From Streptomyces sp. I05A-00742 (GTDB lineage: Bacteria; Actinomycetota; Actinomycetes; Streptomycetales; Streptomycetaceae), in contig NZ_JABETO010000015.1 of the NCBI RefSeq assembly GCF_013055795.1, positions 62,001 to 126,000 on the forward strand: a DNA stretch of 64,000 nucleotides. The letters run 5' to 3'. The notes under the pieces were generated by a model. It was not told where the DNA came from. It did no database searches and saw nothing but the letters and a program-made list of their open reading frames with translations. Positions 35,085 to 43,931 of the stretch are shown in pieces. The translations under genes were made by a program, and so were the position numbers. Position 1 is the stretch's first letter; the number at the start of each line of letters is the position of its first letter.

Positions 35085-35849
35085 ATGGAACCGACGACCA
35101 CCTCGACCGCCCCTTTCGACTCGATAGCCCCCGTCCGGGCCGCCGGTGCCGGGACGCCGTCCCGCCAGGCCGGTCCCCTCGCCTTCCTTCGCGAGGCCAC
35201 CCGCACCTTCCGGACCACCGGAGCCATCGCCCCCAGCGGGCACAGCCTCGCCTGCCGTCTCGCCCAGCCGCTCGCGGGCCGGGCGTACCGGGACGGTCGT
35301 CCGCTGGCGGTGCTGGAGGCCGGTGCGGGGACGGGGACGGTCACGCGGGTGCTGGCCGAGATGCTGGACCGGCCGGGCGACCGGCTGGACGTGGTGGAGT
35401 TCAATCCCCGGTTCGTCCGGATGCTGGAGGGGCTGCTGCGCACGGAGCCCGCGATGGTGGCGGCCGGTGACCGGCTGCGGCTGATCCCGGAGTCGATCAC
35501 CGAGCTCGACCTGGGCGAACACCGTTACGACGTGATCGTTTCCTGTCTTCCGTTCACCAATTTCACACCGGAGACGGTCGGGAAGATCCTCGCGCAGTAC
35601 CTCCGCGCGCTCGTCCCGGGCGGCCACCTCACCTTCTTCGCCTACCTGGGCACGCAGCACCTCCGCACCCTGACCGCCGGTCCGGCCGAGGCCCGCAGGC
35701 ACCGGGCGGTGACCGCCCTGCTGGACGCGTTCGTGGCCCAGCACAGCGTCGGGCGGCACATCGTCTGGGACAACGTGCCGCCCGCCCGGGTGCACCACCT
35801 GCGCACCCCCATTGACCACGGCGACCTGTGCGCCGTGCGTGTCTGCTGA
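35085..35849 (+). CDS. Class I SAM-dependent methyltransferase (PmtA-like)
   Basis: A 254-residue methyltransferase. Motif I is LAVLEAGAGTGTVTRVLAEM, followed by LDVVEFNPRFVRMLEGLL and YDVIVSCLPFTNFTPE. The N-terminal AFLREATRTFRTTGAIAPSG resembles rRNA-adenine dimethylase-like phospholipid N-methyltransferases, so phosphatidylethanolamine methylation is one possibility. A longer start at 35049 exists, but ATG 35085 has a TAGCGT box seven bases upstream and no ribosome-binding site, consistent with a leaderless transcript. The stop lies 5 bp from the end of the convergent permease gene. Confidence 0.85.
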   Translation: MEPTTTSTAPFDSIAPVRAAGAGTPSRQAGPLAFLREATRTFRTTGAIAPSGHSLACRLAQPLAGRAYRDGRPLAVLEAGAGTGTVTRVLAEMLDRPGDRLDVVEFNPRFVRMLEGLLRTEPAMVAAGDRLRLIPESITELDLGEHRYDVIVSCLPFTNFTPETVGKILAQYLRALVPGGHLTFFAYLGTQHLRTLTAGPAEARRHRAVTALLDAFVAQHSVGRHIVWDNVPPARVHHLRTPIDHGDLCAVRVC

Positions 35850-35853
35850 GGCG

Positions 35854-37269
35854 TCAGCCTCCCACGACCCGCTCCGGCGCCGGACCGGCGGCCTCCACGG
35901 CCCCGGTCCCCTCCGACGCGGCCCGTCGCTCCGCCGTCCCCGTGGGCCGCTCCGGCGAGCGACGGGCCGCCATCCACGCGTAGACGAGAACGCCGGCGAA
36001 CAGGAAGAGCACCCCCTGGTAGACGGCCTTGTAGCCGGCGCCCGCGACCAGCCAGAAGGAGAACGCGAACGCGCCGAGCGCGAGCACCAGGTCCCGGGTC
36101 AGGTGCCCGGCGCGCACCCGGTCACGGCGGCCCGTCAGCAGGTAGTACACCTGGGCGGCGGCGGACAGCAGGTACGGCACGGTCGCGGAGAACGTGGTGA
36201 CCAGCACCAGGATCTCGAAGACGCCGCCCGCGCCCGAGACGTAGTTGATCACCGTGAGCGCGGTGGCCAGCACCGCCGCGGCGAGCACGCCCACCGTCGG
36301 CACACCGCGCCGCTTGCGGGCGAAGACGGCGGGGAAGAGCCCGTCCTTCGCCGCCGCGTACGGGGCCTGCGCGCTCATCAGCGTCCAGCCGTTGAGCGCG
36401 CCCACGATGGAGATCACGGCGGCGGCGGCGATCAGCGTGCCGCCCCACTCCCCGCCGAACATCGCGTCGACGGCGTCCGAGAAGGGCGCCGTCGAGTCGA
36501 CCAGCTCGCCGTGCGGGACGGTGCCGAAGACCGAGAGCGTGCCCAGCAGGTAGACCAGCGCCGCGCCGATGGTGCCGAGCACGCTCGCCCGGCCGACGTT
36601 GCGCTCCGGGTCGCGGACTTCGCCCGCGCTCATCGCCGCCGACTCGACGCCGACGTAGCTGTAGAGCAGGATCGCCGCCGACGCGGTCAGGCTGCCGGCC
36701 CAGCTGCCGCCGCCCTCGTTGAAGCCGCCGAGGTTGTCCGGGTCGAAGTAGAACAGACCGACGACCGCCACGAACAGCAGCGGAACGAACTTGAGCACGG
36801 TGGAGACCAGTTGGACGGCCCCCACCCAGCGGGTGCCGGCGAGGTTCGCCAGGGCCGGCAGCCACAGCATTACCAGGGCGACCGCCAGGTCCGTGCCCAT
36901 GGAGCCGTCGCTGTCGGTCAGCGCGTGGAAGTAGCCGACGCCGGCCACCGCGAGGGCGGCGTTGCTCACCCAGGTCATGGTCCAGTACGACCAGGCCGAG
37001 AGGAATCCGGCGAAGTCGCCGAACGCCTCGCGCGCGTACACGTACGGGCCGCCGGTCCGGGGATGCCGCTGGGCGAGCCGGCCGAAGACGAGGGCGAGCG
37101 CGATGGCCCCGACGGTCAGCACGCCGAAGGCGAGCAGGCTGACGGTGCCGTACGGAGCGACGGACGCGGGCAGCAGGAAGATGCCGCCGCCGATGATGTT
37201 CCCCATGACCAGCGCTATCGCCGTGGGGAGGCCGAAACGGCGCGTGGGGGTGCCGTCGGTGTCGTGCAT
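35854..37269 (-). CDS. APC-family amino acid permease/antiporter
   Basis: A 471-residue transporter with about 12 transmembrane segments. TM1 carries the unwound GNIIGGGIFLLPAS substrate motif, TM3 GGPYVYAREAFG, and TM6 LLYSYVGVESAAM. These match the basic amino acid/polyamine antiporter branch (AdiC/PotE-like). The first residues MHDTDGTPTRRFGLPTAIAL fit the family start, and GAGAGGCG precedes the ATG. It probably exchanges or imports amino acids; specificity cannot be set. A 377-bp upstream gap may hold complex regulation. Confidence 0.92.
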   Translation of the reverse strand: MHDTDGTPTRRFGLPTAIALVMGNIIGGGIFLLPASVAPYGTVSLLAFGVLTVGAIALALVFGRLAQRHPRTGGPYVYAREAFGDFAGFLSAWSYWTMTWVSNAALAVAGVGYFHALTDSDGSMGTDLAVALVMLWLPALANLAGTRWVGAVQLVSTVLKFVPLLFVAVVGLFYFDPDNLGGFNEGGGSWAGSLTASAAILLYSYVGVESAAMSAGEVRDPERNVGRASVLGTIGAALVYLLGTLSVFGTVPHGELVDSTAPFSDAVDAMFGGEWGGTLIAAAAVISIVGALNGWTLMSAQAPYAAAKDGLFPAVFARKRRGVPTVGVLAAAVLATALTVINYVSGAGGVFEILVLVTTFSATVPYLLSAAAQVYYLLTGRRDRVRAGHLTRDLVLALGAFAFSFWLVAGAGYKAVYQGVLFLFAGVLVYAWMAARRSPERPTGTAERRAASEGTGAVEAAGPAPERVVGG

Positions 37270-37646
37270 GAGGTGGTGCGCCTCTCATCCTGCGGGCAGG
37301 TCGCAGATCTGTGCGACAGAAGCACATGGTGACCAGTGGGGAGCAAGGTGCAAAATCGCTCTCTTTTGTCCCGTGCGAGCCGCCTCGCGACCGTAAAAGG
37401 TCCAGCCGAGCGGCCCGCAGGCCGTGATTCGTCCACCCGGTCACGGCCGGGCCGACGGCGGGTCCCGGCCGCGCGCACGCGGTTTGTGCCCCCAATACGC
37501 CGATACGCGCCCTTCCACCCCCGCGGGCGCCGGGGCAACGTTCAGCCACACGGGCACGCGTCGTCCGGCCCTACCGCCGCCGGGCACCGAGGAACGCCGG
37601 CGAACGCGGCCCCTCCGTTCACCGCCCCACGACGGGAGACCCCGCC
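37270..37646. other. 377-bp divergent intergenic region
   Basis: Lies between the APC permease and a methyltransferase. It includes a slightly AT-richer stretch (37340-37400) with TGTGC-7 bp-GCACA (37307-37325) close to the permease start, a possible operator. No ORF with a ribosome-binding site or RNA gene was recognised. Confidence 0.4.
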
Positions 37647-38486
37647 ATGACCAGTGGCAACCCTGCCGTGACATCCCAGGACGTCGCGGAACTCTACGAC
37701 CGTTACAGCGAGCGCACCGCCGCGCTCCTCGGCGGCAGCATCCACTTCGGCCACTGGCCCGACGCCGCCGGAGGCGGCTCCGTCGCGGAGGCGTCCGACC
37801 GCATGACCCGGCTGATGACCGACTGCCTCGGGGCCGGGCCCGGCGACCACGTCCTGGACATCGGCTGCGGCACCGGCCGCCCCGCCCTCCGGCTCGCCCG
37901 GACCACGGGCGCCTCCGTCACGGGCATCACCGTCAGCACCCGGCAGGTCCACCTGGCGACCGCCGCGGCGGCGGCCGAAGGGCTGGCCGACCGGGTCGTC
38001 TTCCGGTACGCGGACGCCGCCGACCTCCCCTTTCCACCCGGGTCCTTCGACGCCGCCTGGCTCTTCGAGTCCCTGCTCCACATGCCCGACCCGCGCCGGG
38101 TGCTGCTCGGGATCGCCGATGTGCTGCGCCCCGGCGGCCGGCTGGCCATCGCCAACGTGGTCGAGCGGGCGCCACTGCCCCCGGAGAGCCGTCCGGCGCT
38201 CGACACCTTCTGCGCGCTCAACCGGATCGCCGCCGTCCTGCCGATCACCGACTACCCGGCGCTGGTCGCCGACGGCGGTCTCGTCCTCGAGCGCCTGACC
38301 GACGTCTCCGACCACAGCGTCCCGCAGACCTTCGGAGCCCTCTGCGCGACCCTCCGGGCCACCGAGGCCGACGCCCCGGCCGAGGAGGACCGGGAGGAGC
38401 GCCGTTCCCTGCTCGCGGCGATGGAACGGCTCGCGGTGACGCCGGAGGTGGGCTACGCGATCGTCGTCGCCTCGAAGCCCCGGTGA
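37647..38486 (+). CDS. SAM-dependent methyltransferase (rifamycin/sarcosine MT-like)
   Basis: A 279-residue small-molecule methyltransferase. The N-terminal AELYDRYSERTAALLGGSIH and HFGHW are typical of the family that includes the 27-O-demethylrifamycin SV methyltransferase. Motif I is VLDIGCGTGRPALRLARTTG, then VTGITVSTRQVHLA and ADAADLPFPPGSFDAAWLFE. GGGAG precedes the ATG at about 10 bp. It may methylate a natural product or a glycine/sterol-like acceptor. The gene stands alone, convergent to a secreted esterase. Confidence 0.88.
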   Translation: MTSGNPAVTSQDVAELYDRYSERTAALLGGSIHFGHWPDAAGGGSVAEASDRMTRLMTDCLGAGPGDHVLDIGCGTGRPALRLARTTGASVTGITVSTRQVHLATAAAAAEGLADRVVFRYADAADLPFPPGSFDAAWLFESLLHMPDPRRVLLGIADVLRPGGRLAIANVVERAPLPPESRPALDTFCALNRIAAVLPITDYPALVADGGLVLERLTDVSDHSVPQTFGALCATLRATEADAPAEEDREERRSLLAAMERLAVTPEVGYAIVVASKPR

Positions 38487-38520
38487 GACGGACCGCCGCG
38501 GGGCCGGCTCGGGTCACGGT

Positions 38521-39312
38521 TCAGAGATGCCGCCCCAGGAGCCCGAAGTACCCGCGGTATCCGCCCCCGTTGGGGTGGTACGACTCCCAGAACGCCGGCC
38601 CGGCCGGGTTGATCCAGGGCGCTCCGGTACACGCGCCGTGCCCCGCGAAGGTCCGGCGGGCGTCGAGGTAGGTGAACCCCGCGGCGCGGGCCCGGTCGGC
38701 GATCACCGCGTCGAGGTGGTCGAGCGCGGCGTCCATCCGCCGGGCGTTCGGCGGGGAGGGGATCGCGCACGGGGCGGGGCCGAAGAGGTACGGGTAGCCG
38801 AGCACCACCACGCGCGCGTGCGGCGCCCGTTGGCCGATCGCGTGGTACACGGCGTCGAGCCGGGCGGGCAGCTCGTGGTCCATCGCCTGCTCGGCCCTCC
38901 GGGCCTCCCCCGCGCACGCGCCGTCCGTCCCGATGCTGCAGGCGAGCATCACCCGGGAGTAGTCGACGTCGTTGCCGCCCAGGGTCAGGGTGACCAGCCG
39001 CGTCCCGGCGTCCAGCGCGGACAGCTGCTTCCGCGTCACGTCACGGGTGGTGGCGCCCGCGCAGGCGGGGAACCGGAAGTCCCGCACGCCGTGCGCGGCG
39101 GCCCACAACGGGCCGTACGCGCGCGGGCTTCTGAAGCACAGTCCGGACGACAGGTCGTAGCCGCCCGCGCCGAGGCCGGACGAGAAGGAGTCGCCGAGGG
39201 CGGCGTACGAGGCGGGCGGTCCGGCGGCGGCGCTCGGCGGCCCGGACCAGAGCAGGGACGAGGTGACGGCGAGGACGGCGGCGAGGCGTGCCGCACGGAG
39301 GGTCGGACGCAC
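38521..39312 (-). CDS. Secreted SGNH/GDSL hydrolase (esterase/lipase)
   Basis: A 263-residue protein with a signal peptide (MRPTLRAARLAAVLAVTSSL, cleavage after AAAG). Block I is YAALGDSFSSG with the nucleophile Ser, block III LTLGGNDVDYS, and the C-terminal WESYHPNGGGYRGY holds the catalytic His without an obvious paired Asp, as in Streptomyces esterases such as SsEst. Four to six Cys in the mature part suggest disulfides. It acts outside the cell on acyl esters. The upstream region is shared with a divergent GNAT gene. Confidence 0.93.
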   Translation of the reverse strand: MRPTLRAARLAAVLAVTSSLLWSGPPSAAAGPPASYAALGDSFSSGLGAGGYDLSSGLCFRSPRAYGPLWAAAHGVRDFRFPACAGATTRDVTRKQLSALDAGTRLVTLTLGGNDVDYSRVMLACSIGTDGACAGEARRAEQAMDHELPARLDAVYHAIGQRAPHARVVVLGYPYLFGPAPCAIPSPPNARRMDAALDHLDAVIADRARAAGFTYLDARRTFAGHGACTGAPWINPAGPAFWESYHPNGGGYRGYFGLLGRHL

Positions 39313-39428
39313 GTGGGCTCCCTGGTGTGAGGGCGGTGGGCCGTTCCTACCACCGCGAGGTGGCCGAAGCCCGGCCGATCGCGGCCCGATTCACCTCTAA
39401 GGGGCGTGTGAGTGGGCAGGATGCCCCC

Positions 39429-39956
39429 ATGACGATCACCCTGCGGACCCCGCGACTCACGCTGCGCCGCTGGCGCGAGGACGACCTCGAACCGATGGCT
39501 GCCATCAACGCCGATCCGGAAGTGATGCGGTGGATCGGGGACGGTTCCGTACAGGACCGCGACCTGACGGCCACGAGGATCGCCGCGTGGGAACGGGAGT
39601 GGGAGGAGCAGGGCATCGGCCTGTTCGCGGCCGAACTGCGCGCCGACGGACGGCTGGCCGGTTTCGTCGGGCTGTCCGTCCCCCACTTCCTGCCCGAGGT
39701 CCTGCCCGCGGTCGAGATCGGGTGGCGGCTCGGGCGGCCCTTCTGGGGGCGCGGCCTGGCGACCGAAGGGGCGCGCGCCGTACTGGACTTCGCACTGCGG
39801 AACCGGGGGCTGGCGCGGATCGTCAGCATCCACGCCGTGGGGAACGACGCGTCGGAGCGCGTCATGCGCAAGCTCGGGATGCGGTGCGAGCGGGAGACGA
39901 GACATCCGGTGCTCGGGACGCCTCTGCGGGTCCATGTCCTGGAGGCGAGGTTGTAG
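39429..39956 (+). CDS. GNAT-family N-acetyltransferase (RimJ/RimL-like)
   Basis: A 175-residue acetyltransferase. It starts ITLRTPRLTLRRWREDDLEP, the RimJ/Acetyltransf_3 opening. The acetyl-CoA loop is RPFWGRGLATEGARAVLDFA, then NDASERVMRKLGM, and the last strand is RVHVLEARL. The frame is open 141 bp upstream, but ATG 39429 begins the conserved domain and has a purine-rich GGCAGGA before it. It may acetylate protein N-termini or small amines. Confidence 0.92.
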   Translation: MTITLRTPRLTLRRWREDDLEPMAAINADPEVMRWIGDGSVQDRDLTATRIAAWEREWEEQGIGLFAAELRADGRLAGFVGLSVPHFLPEVLPAVEIGWRLGRPFWGRGLATEGARAVLDFALRNRGLARIVSIHAVGNDASERVMRKLGMRCERETRHPVLGTPLRVHVLEARL

Positions 39957-40184
39957 GCGTCCGGCGGCCGGGGCCCGGAGCGGGGGCGTGTGCCTTCCGC
40001 CCCGGCCCCACCCGCCCCAGCCCCGCCCACCTCCCGGGCTGCCGCTCCCGGGCCGGTGAACTCGGGCCCGGGCCCCGGCCGCCTCCCCCGTTTGCATCCC
40101 CCCGCGCGCGGTGCCTACCGTGAAACGACCACCTCCGTCGTGACGCAGCGACACCGTCCGCGCGGTCCCGGAGGGAGAACGCCC

Positions 40185-43100
40185 ATGACAAAGGTCATCC
40201 GGCGCCCGCCGGGCAAGACCCTCCCCCGCAGTGCCCCGGTGCTCGCCCTGCCCCTGCGACGACGGGCGGCGTGGATCCGCTGGTCCATCCTCTCCCGCCG
40301 GCACCGGCGCACGGTCCGCCGCGAGGCCCGTCACGGGGCTCCCCGCCCGCGGAAGTGGCGCCGGTGGAAGTCGTACAGCGCGTTCTCGCGGACCTGTTGC
40401 ACGCTGATCGCGCTGGTGGTCGTGGCCTGGTGCGCGGAGGGTCTGTACATCGTCGTCACCGGGCGGACGACCCAGTTCGAGACATGGCGGAAGGGCAACG
40501 CCGGGTTCGACGCGCTCATCCGGTTCGTCGGCCCCGTGCTCACCGCGGGGATCGCCTCCGCGGTCTTCCTGTTCTGCTGGTACGCCTGGACCAAGCGGCG
40601 TTACCTGAGGAAGGCGCGCCGCAGGCCGCACGAGCTCGTGCCCACCGCGGGGCCGGACACCGCCGAGATCGTGGGCCGCCAGGAGCTGGCGCAGGTCATC
40701 GCCGAGCGGCTCCGCGACCGCGCCACCCGGAGGCCGTACCTGCTGGTCGGCGGCCTGGGGACGGGCAAGACCGCGGTCCTGGTGCGGCTGACCGAGATGC
40801 TGGCGAGGCGGGGCGCCGTCCCCGTGCCCGTCCGGCTGCGGGACGCCGCGGACGACGCCGAGCTGAACTTCGAGAAGCTGGCCCGGCGGCGGTTCGCCGA
40901 GGAGGCACCCCAGGGCATCCTGGCCCGCAGCAAGAACGAACGCGTCTGGCAGCAACTGCTCGCGGACGACAAGCCCGTCGTCATCGCCGACGGGCTGGAG
41001 GAGGCCGTCCTCGCCGAGCACCTGCAGGACGACCGGGACAACATCATCCGCCGGGCCATCGAGCGGGCCTACGAGGAGCGGCTTCCCCTGATCATCGCCT
41101 CCCGGCCGCACACCCCGCTGGAGGGGACGCACGCCGCGATCATCGAACTGGAGCCGCTGAGCGAGGAGGAGGCGCTCCACTTCGTGGAGGCCCGCGCGCC
41201 GGAGTCGGACGAACGCCGGCTCGACTGGATCGTGGAGACGGCGGACGCCACCGAGTCGCCCCTCTACCTCCAGATCGCCCGCGAACTGCACCGCCACCAC
41301 ACCCTGGAGCGCGACCGCCCCCGCAACGACCCGCACCGGCTGGACACCCGGAGCTGGGACCGCTCCACCCTCCGGCTGTGGCTGCTGGAGACCTGGTACC
41401 ACGCGCTGGTCGAGGGCAGGTTGCAGCAGGACGTCGGTCTGACCGAGCCGGAGCGCCGCGACACACTCGAAGCCGTCTCCGCGCTCGCCTGCGCCGGGCT
41501 GCTCCAGGACAAGCTGGAGGTCGGCTTCTCCGACCTGCTGGACCGGGGCGTCCACCCCGGGCCCGTGCGCCGGGCGGGCGCCCGGGCCGAGCACCTGTGG
41601 AACGGGCGGCGGGGCTTCGACCGGTACGGAAAGCGCGGCAACGTCTTCTCGGAGTGGCACCGCGAGCAGATCTGGAACGCCCTCTGCGAACGGATCGGTC
41701 CCGAGGACAGACGCCAGCTCACGGCGGGGAACACCGGCCAGTGCCAGGCCGCGCTCTCCCGCTTCGTCGGCAACGCGGACGCCCTGGGCCTGGTCGAGGG
41801 GTTCGAGAAGAAGGCCCGGTTCCCGCACAGCGTCATCCAGGCGTACCTCGGTTTCCGCATGCTCGCCCGGCTCGGGGAGCGTCGTGCCGCCGCGCTCGTC
41901 GAGCAGGCCCTGCACCCGCCGGGTCCCAGCCGCGAACTGCTGATCGCGCTGGTGCTGCTCTCCCGGGCGCGCACGGCCGAACTCGCGGGCACGGGCGGCG
42001 GTCTCGCGGCCGATGTGCGCAGGGACCTGCACGAGCTGTGGCGGCAGTCCCCCCTGAGCGGCCGCTCGCTCGCCCGGCACCTCAGCTTCGCCGCGGACCG
42101 GCGGACCGATCCCAAGGCCCTCGATCTCTACGCCGCCGCGCTGGAGATGGACGCGGTGGAGGACGATCCGAAGCTGCTGGACAGCATCACCAAGGAGCTG
42201 ACCACGCGGTGGACGGGCATCAGGGGGAACGGCCGGACCCTGGAGGAGGCCAAGCTCGGCCTCGTCAAACAGCTGGGCGCGGCCCTGCGCGCGGCATCCG
42301 GGAGGACCGACACCACCCCGCTGTACGAGCGGCTCTTCGAGCTGGGCGTGCAGGAACCGTCGTACGTCGTCCGGCTCGCCGCGGCCCAGGAGTTCGGCAA
42401 CGGCGGCGACCCGGCGTTCGCCGTGATCCGCCGGCGGGTCGGCATCGACTCCGACCCGGTGGAGGAGTATCGGAACCGCGTCCACGCGCTGAAGGAGGAG
42501 AAGCGCCGGGCCTACGACGCGTGGGCGGCCGAGGCCCAGGGGGCGCCGGCCGGCCGGGGTTCCGACTCCGCCGAGGTGGAGCGGCTCAACAGCGAACGCC
42601 AGGACATCCACCGCCGCTACCGGGAGCAACGGACCGACCTGCTGCGGGAGTTCGTGATGCGGGCCTGGATGATCCCCATGCTGCTCGGTTCCGTCGGCGA
42701 CGGCCACCGCGACGAGGCCCGGCACCGGCTCACGAAGTGGCTCCGCCACCTCGACCCGCAGCGGACCGGCGGCAGCCCCGACCTGCCGCTCGCGCTGGAG
42801 AGCGCCCTCGCCCAGGGCTTCAAGTACGCGGCGAACCGGCGGAAGCGCCACCCCTTCACCTATCAGGGCGGCCGCAGCGAGCTCATCCGGCACGCGGAGA
42901 CCGTGCTCCAGCAGGCCCGGTGCTGGTACGCGCAGCTCACCCTCGTCCAGGCGCTCTGCCTCTGGGAGCTCCCCGACAGCATCGCCCGGAGCGGGCAGCG
43001 CGCCGGGGACGCGGCGGAGCGGGAGTGCCGCCCCGACGGCGGGCGGCCGTCCGCCGTCTCCCTGCCGACCACCGCCGTGCAGACCGTCGAACGGTGGCTG

Positions 43101-43784
43101 TCGATGGCCGGGACCGCCGCGGCGGGAGCCGCCGACGGGAACGGGTCGGCGCCCCCGCAGCCGCTGCACCCGTTCGTCGCCGAGGCCGGGGACCTGGCGG
43201 CTCTCGCCCTGGAGACCCGGCGGCCGGAACGCTTCGTCTGGATCGACGAGAAGGCCGTGGTCGACACCATCGGTTCGCGCAACAGCAGTCCACAGCACTA
43301 CCGCAAGCACAATCTGTGGATCCCGCCCTCGGTCGGCTGGAGCACCCTCGACGCACGTGCCCAGCGCCTCGTCGGCGATGTGCTGGTGATGGTGAACCTC
43401 ATCGAGCGCGACGGCCGTCCGGACGAGGTCGAGGACCGGCTCCGCCGCTCGCACCATCCGGAGACTCCGCTCCCGCCCTGCCTCACGGCGGACCGCACGC
43501 CCCTCCACCCGGAGCTGAAGGCCGGCACCTCCGGCCTCCCCGCACCGGGCTCCACCTGCCTGGCCACCTGCCCGTTCCAGTTCTGCCCCTACCCGCCGCG
43601 CGGCGTCCAGCCGCGGGCCGAACTGCGCGAGCCGTTCTGCCGGCAGCAACAGGCGCTGCTGCGGGGCCGCGTGGGGCGCCGCTCCGCCGGCCTGCTCCGG
43701 CGGAGGACGCCGCACTGGGCCGGTATGCGGCCGCGCGAACTGCACGGGTTCTGGGAGGCGATGGCCACCCGGTCGCGGGGGTGA
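40185..43784 (+). CDS. Membrane-anchored STAND (NACHT-like) NTPase
   Basis: A 1199-residue protein. A very basic N-terminus (about 1-65) precedes two hydrophobic segments (TLIALVVVAWCAEGLYIVV, about 72-90; FVGPVLTAGIASAVFLFCWY, about 113-132). The NTPase core has Walker A GGLGTGKT (Lys195), Walker B PVVIADGLEE, sensor IIASRP and a winged-helix-like tail (ESPLYLQIARELH). Residues 400-1100 are helical and could be a sensor scaffold, with a charged coiled-coil near 765-825. The C-terminus has a Cys cluster (CLATCPFQFC, then FCRQQQ) that could bind metal. GGAGGGAG precedes the ATG. STAND proteins switch signalling or defence outputs on ligand binding. It has no operon partner. A 27-bp tandem array follows the stop. 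Confidence 0.85.
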   Translation: MTKVIRRPPGKTLPRSAPVLALPLRRRAAWIRWSILSRRHRRTVRREARHGAPRPRKWRRWKSYSAFSRTCCTLIALVVVAWCAEGLYIVVTGRTTQFETWRKGNAGFDALIRFVGPVLTAGIASAVFLFCWYAWTKRRYLRKARRRPHELVPTAGPDTAEIVGRQELAQVIAERLRDRATRRPYLLVGGLGTGKTAVLVRLTEMLARRGAVPVPVRLRDAADDAELNFEKLARRRFAEEAPQGILARSKNERVWQQLLADDKPVVIADGLEEAVLAEHLQDDRDNIIRRAIERAYEERLPLIIASRPHTPLEGTHAAIIELEPLSEEEALHFVEARAPESDERRLDWIVETADATESPLYLQIARELHRHHTLERDRPRNDPHRLDTRSWDRSTLRLWLLETWYHALVEGRLQQDVGLTEPERRDTLEAVSALACAGLLQDKLEVGFSDLLDRGVHPGPVRRAGARAEHLWNGRRGFDRYGKRGNVFSEWHREQIWNALCERIGPEDRRQLTAGNTGQCQAALSRFVGNADALGLVEGFEKKARFPHSVIQAYLGFRMLARLGERRAAALVEQALHPPGPSRELLIALVLLSRARTAELAGTGGGLAADVRRDLHELWRQSPLSGRSLARHLSFAADRRTDPKALDLYAAALEMDAVEDDPKLLDSITKELTTRWTGIRGNGRTLEEAKLGLVKQLGAALRAASGRTDTTPLYERLFELGVQEPSYVVRLAAAQEFGNGGDPAFAVIRRRVGIDSDPVEEYRNRVHALKEEKRRAYDAWAAEAQGAPAGRGSDSAEVERLNSERQDIHRRYREQRTDLLREFVMRAWMIPMLLGSVGDGHRDEARHRLTKWLRHLDPQRTGGSPDLPLALESALAQGFKYAANRRKRHPFTYQGGRSELIRHAETVLQQARCWYAQLTLVQALCLWELPDSIARSGQRAGDAAERECRPDGGRPSAVSLPTTAVQTVERWLSMAGTAAAGAADGNGSAPPQPLHPFVAEAGDLAALALETRRPERFVWIDEKAVVDTIGSRNSSPQHYRKHNLWIPPSVGWSTLDARAQRLVGDVLVMVNLIERDGRPDEVEDRLRRSHHPETPLPPCLTADRTPLHPELKAGTSGLPAPGSTCLATCPFQFCPYPPRGVQPRAELREPFCRQQQALLRGRVGRRSAGLLRRRTPHWAGMRPRELHGFWEAMATRSRG

Positions 43785-43803
43785 CGCACGAAACCGCCGG
43801 GAC

Positions 43804-43910
43804 GGCTGGTCGGCTGGGACGGCCGGGAACGGCTGGTCGGCTGGAACGGCCGGGAACGGCTGGTCGGCTGGAACGGCCGGGAACGGCTGGTCGGCTGGAA
43901 CGGCTGGAAC
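43804..43910. repeat. 27-bp tandem array after the STAND NTPase gene
   Basis: Units at 43804-43830, 43831-43857, 43858-43884 and a partial one to 43910. The core is GGCTGGTCGGCTGGAACGGC followed by CGGGAAC. Copies 2 and 3 are identical and copy 1 differs by one base. The array fills the gap between two converging genes. Confidence 0.88.
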
Positions 43911-43931
43911 GGGCCAGGAATGCCGGGCCGG

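Noticed and set aside
39036..43745. 1569-codon minus-strand frame opposite the STAND NTPase and GNAT genes
   Set aside because: A shadow of the codon bias of the plus-strand genes; no motif, runs across several real genes.
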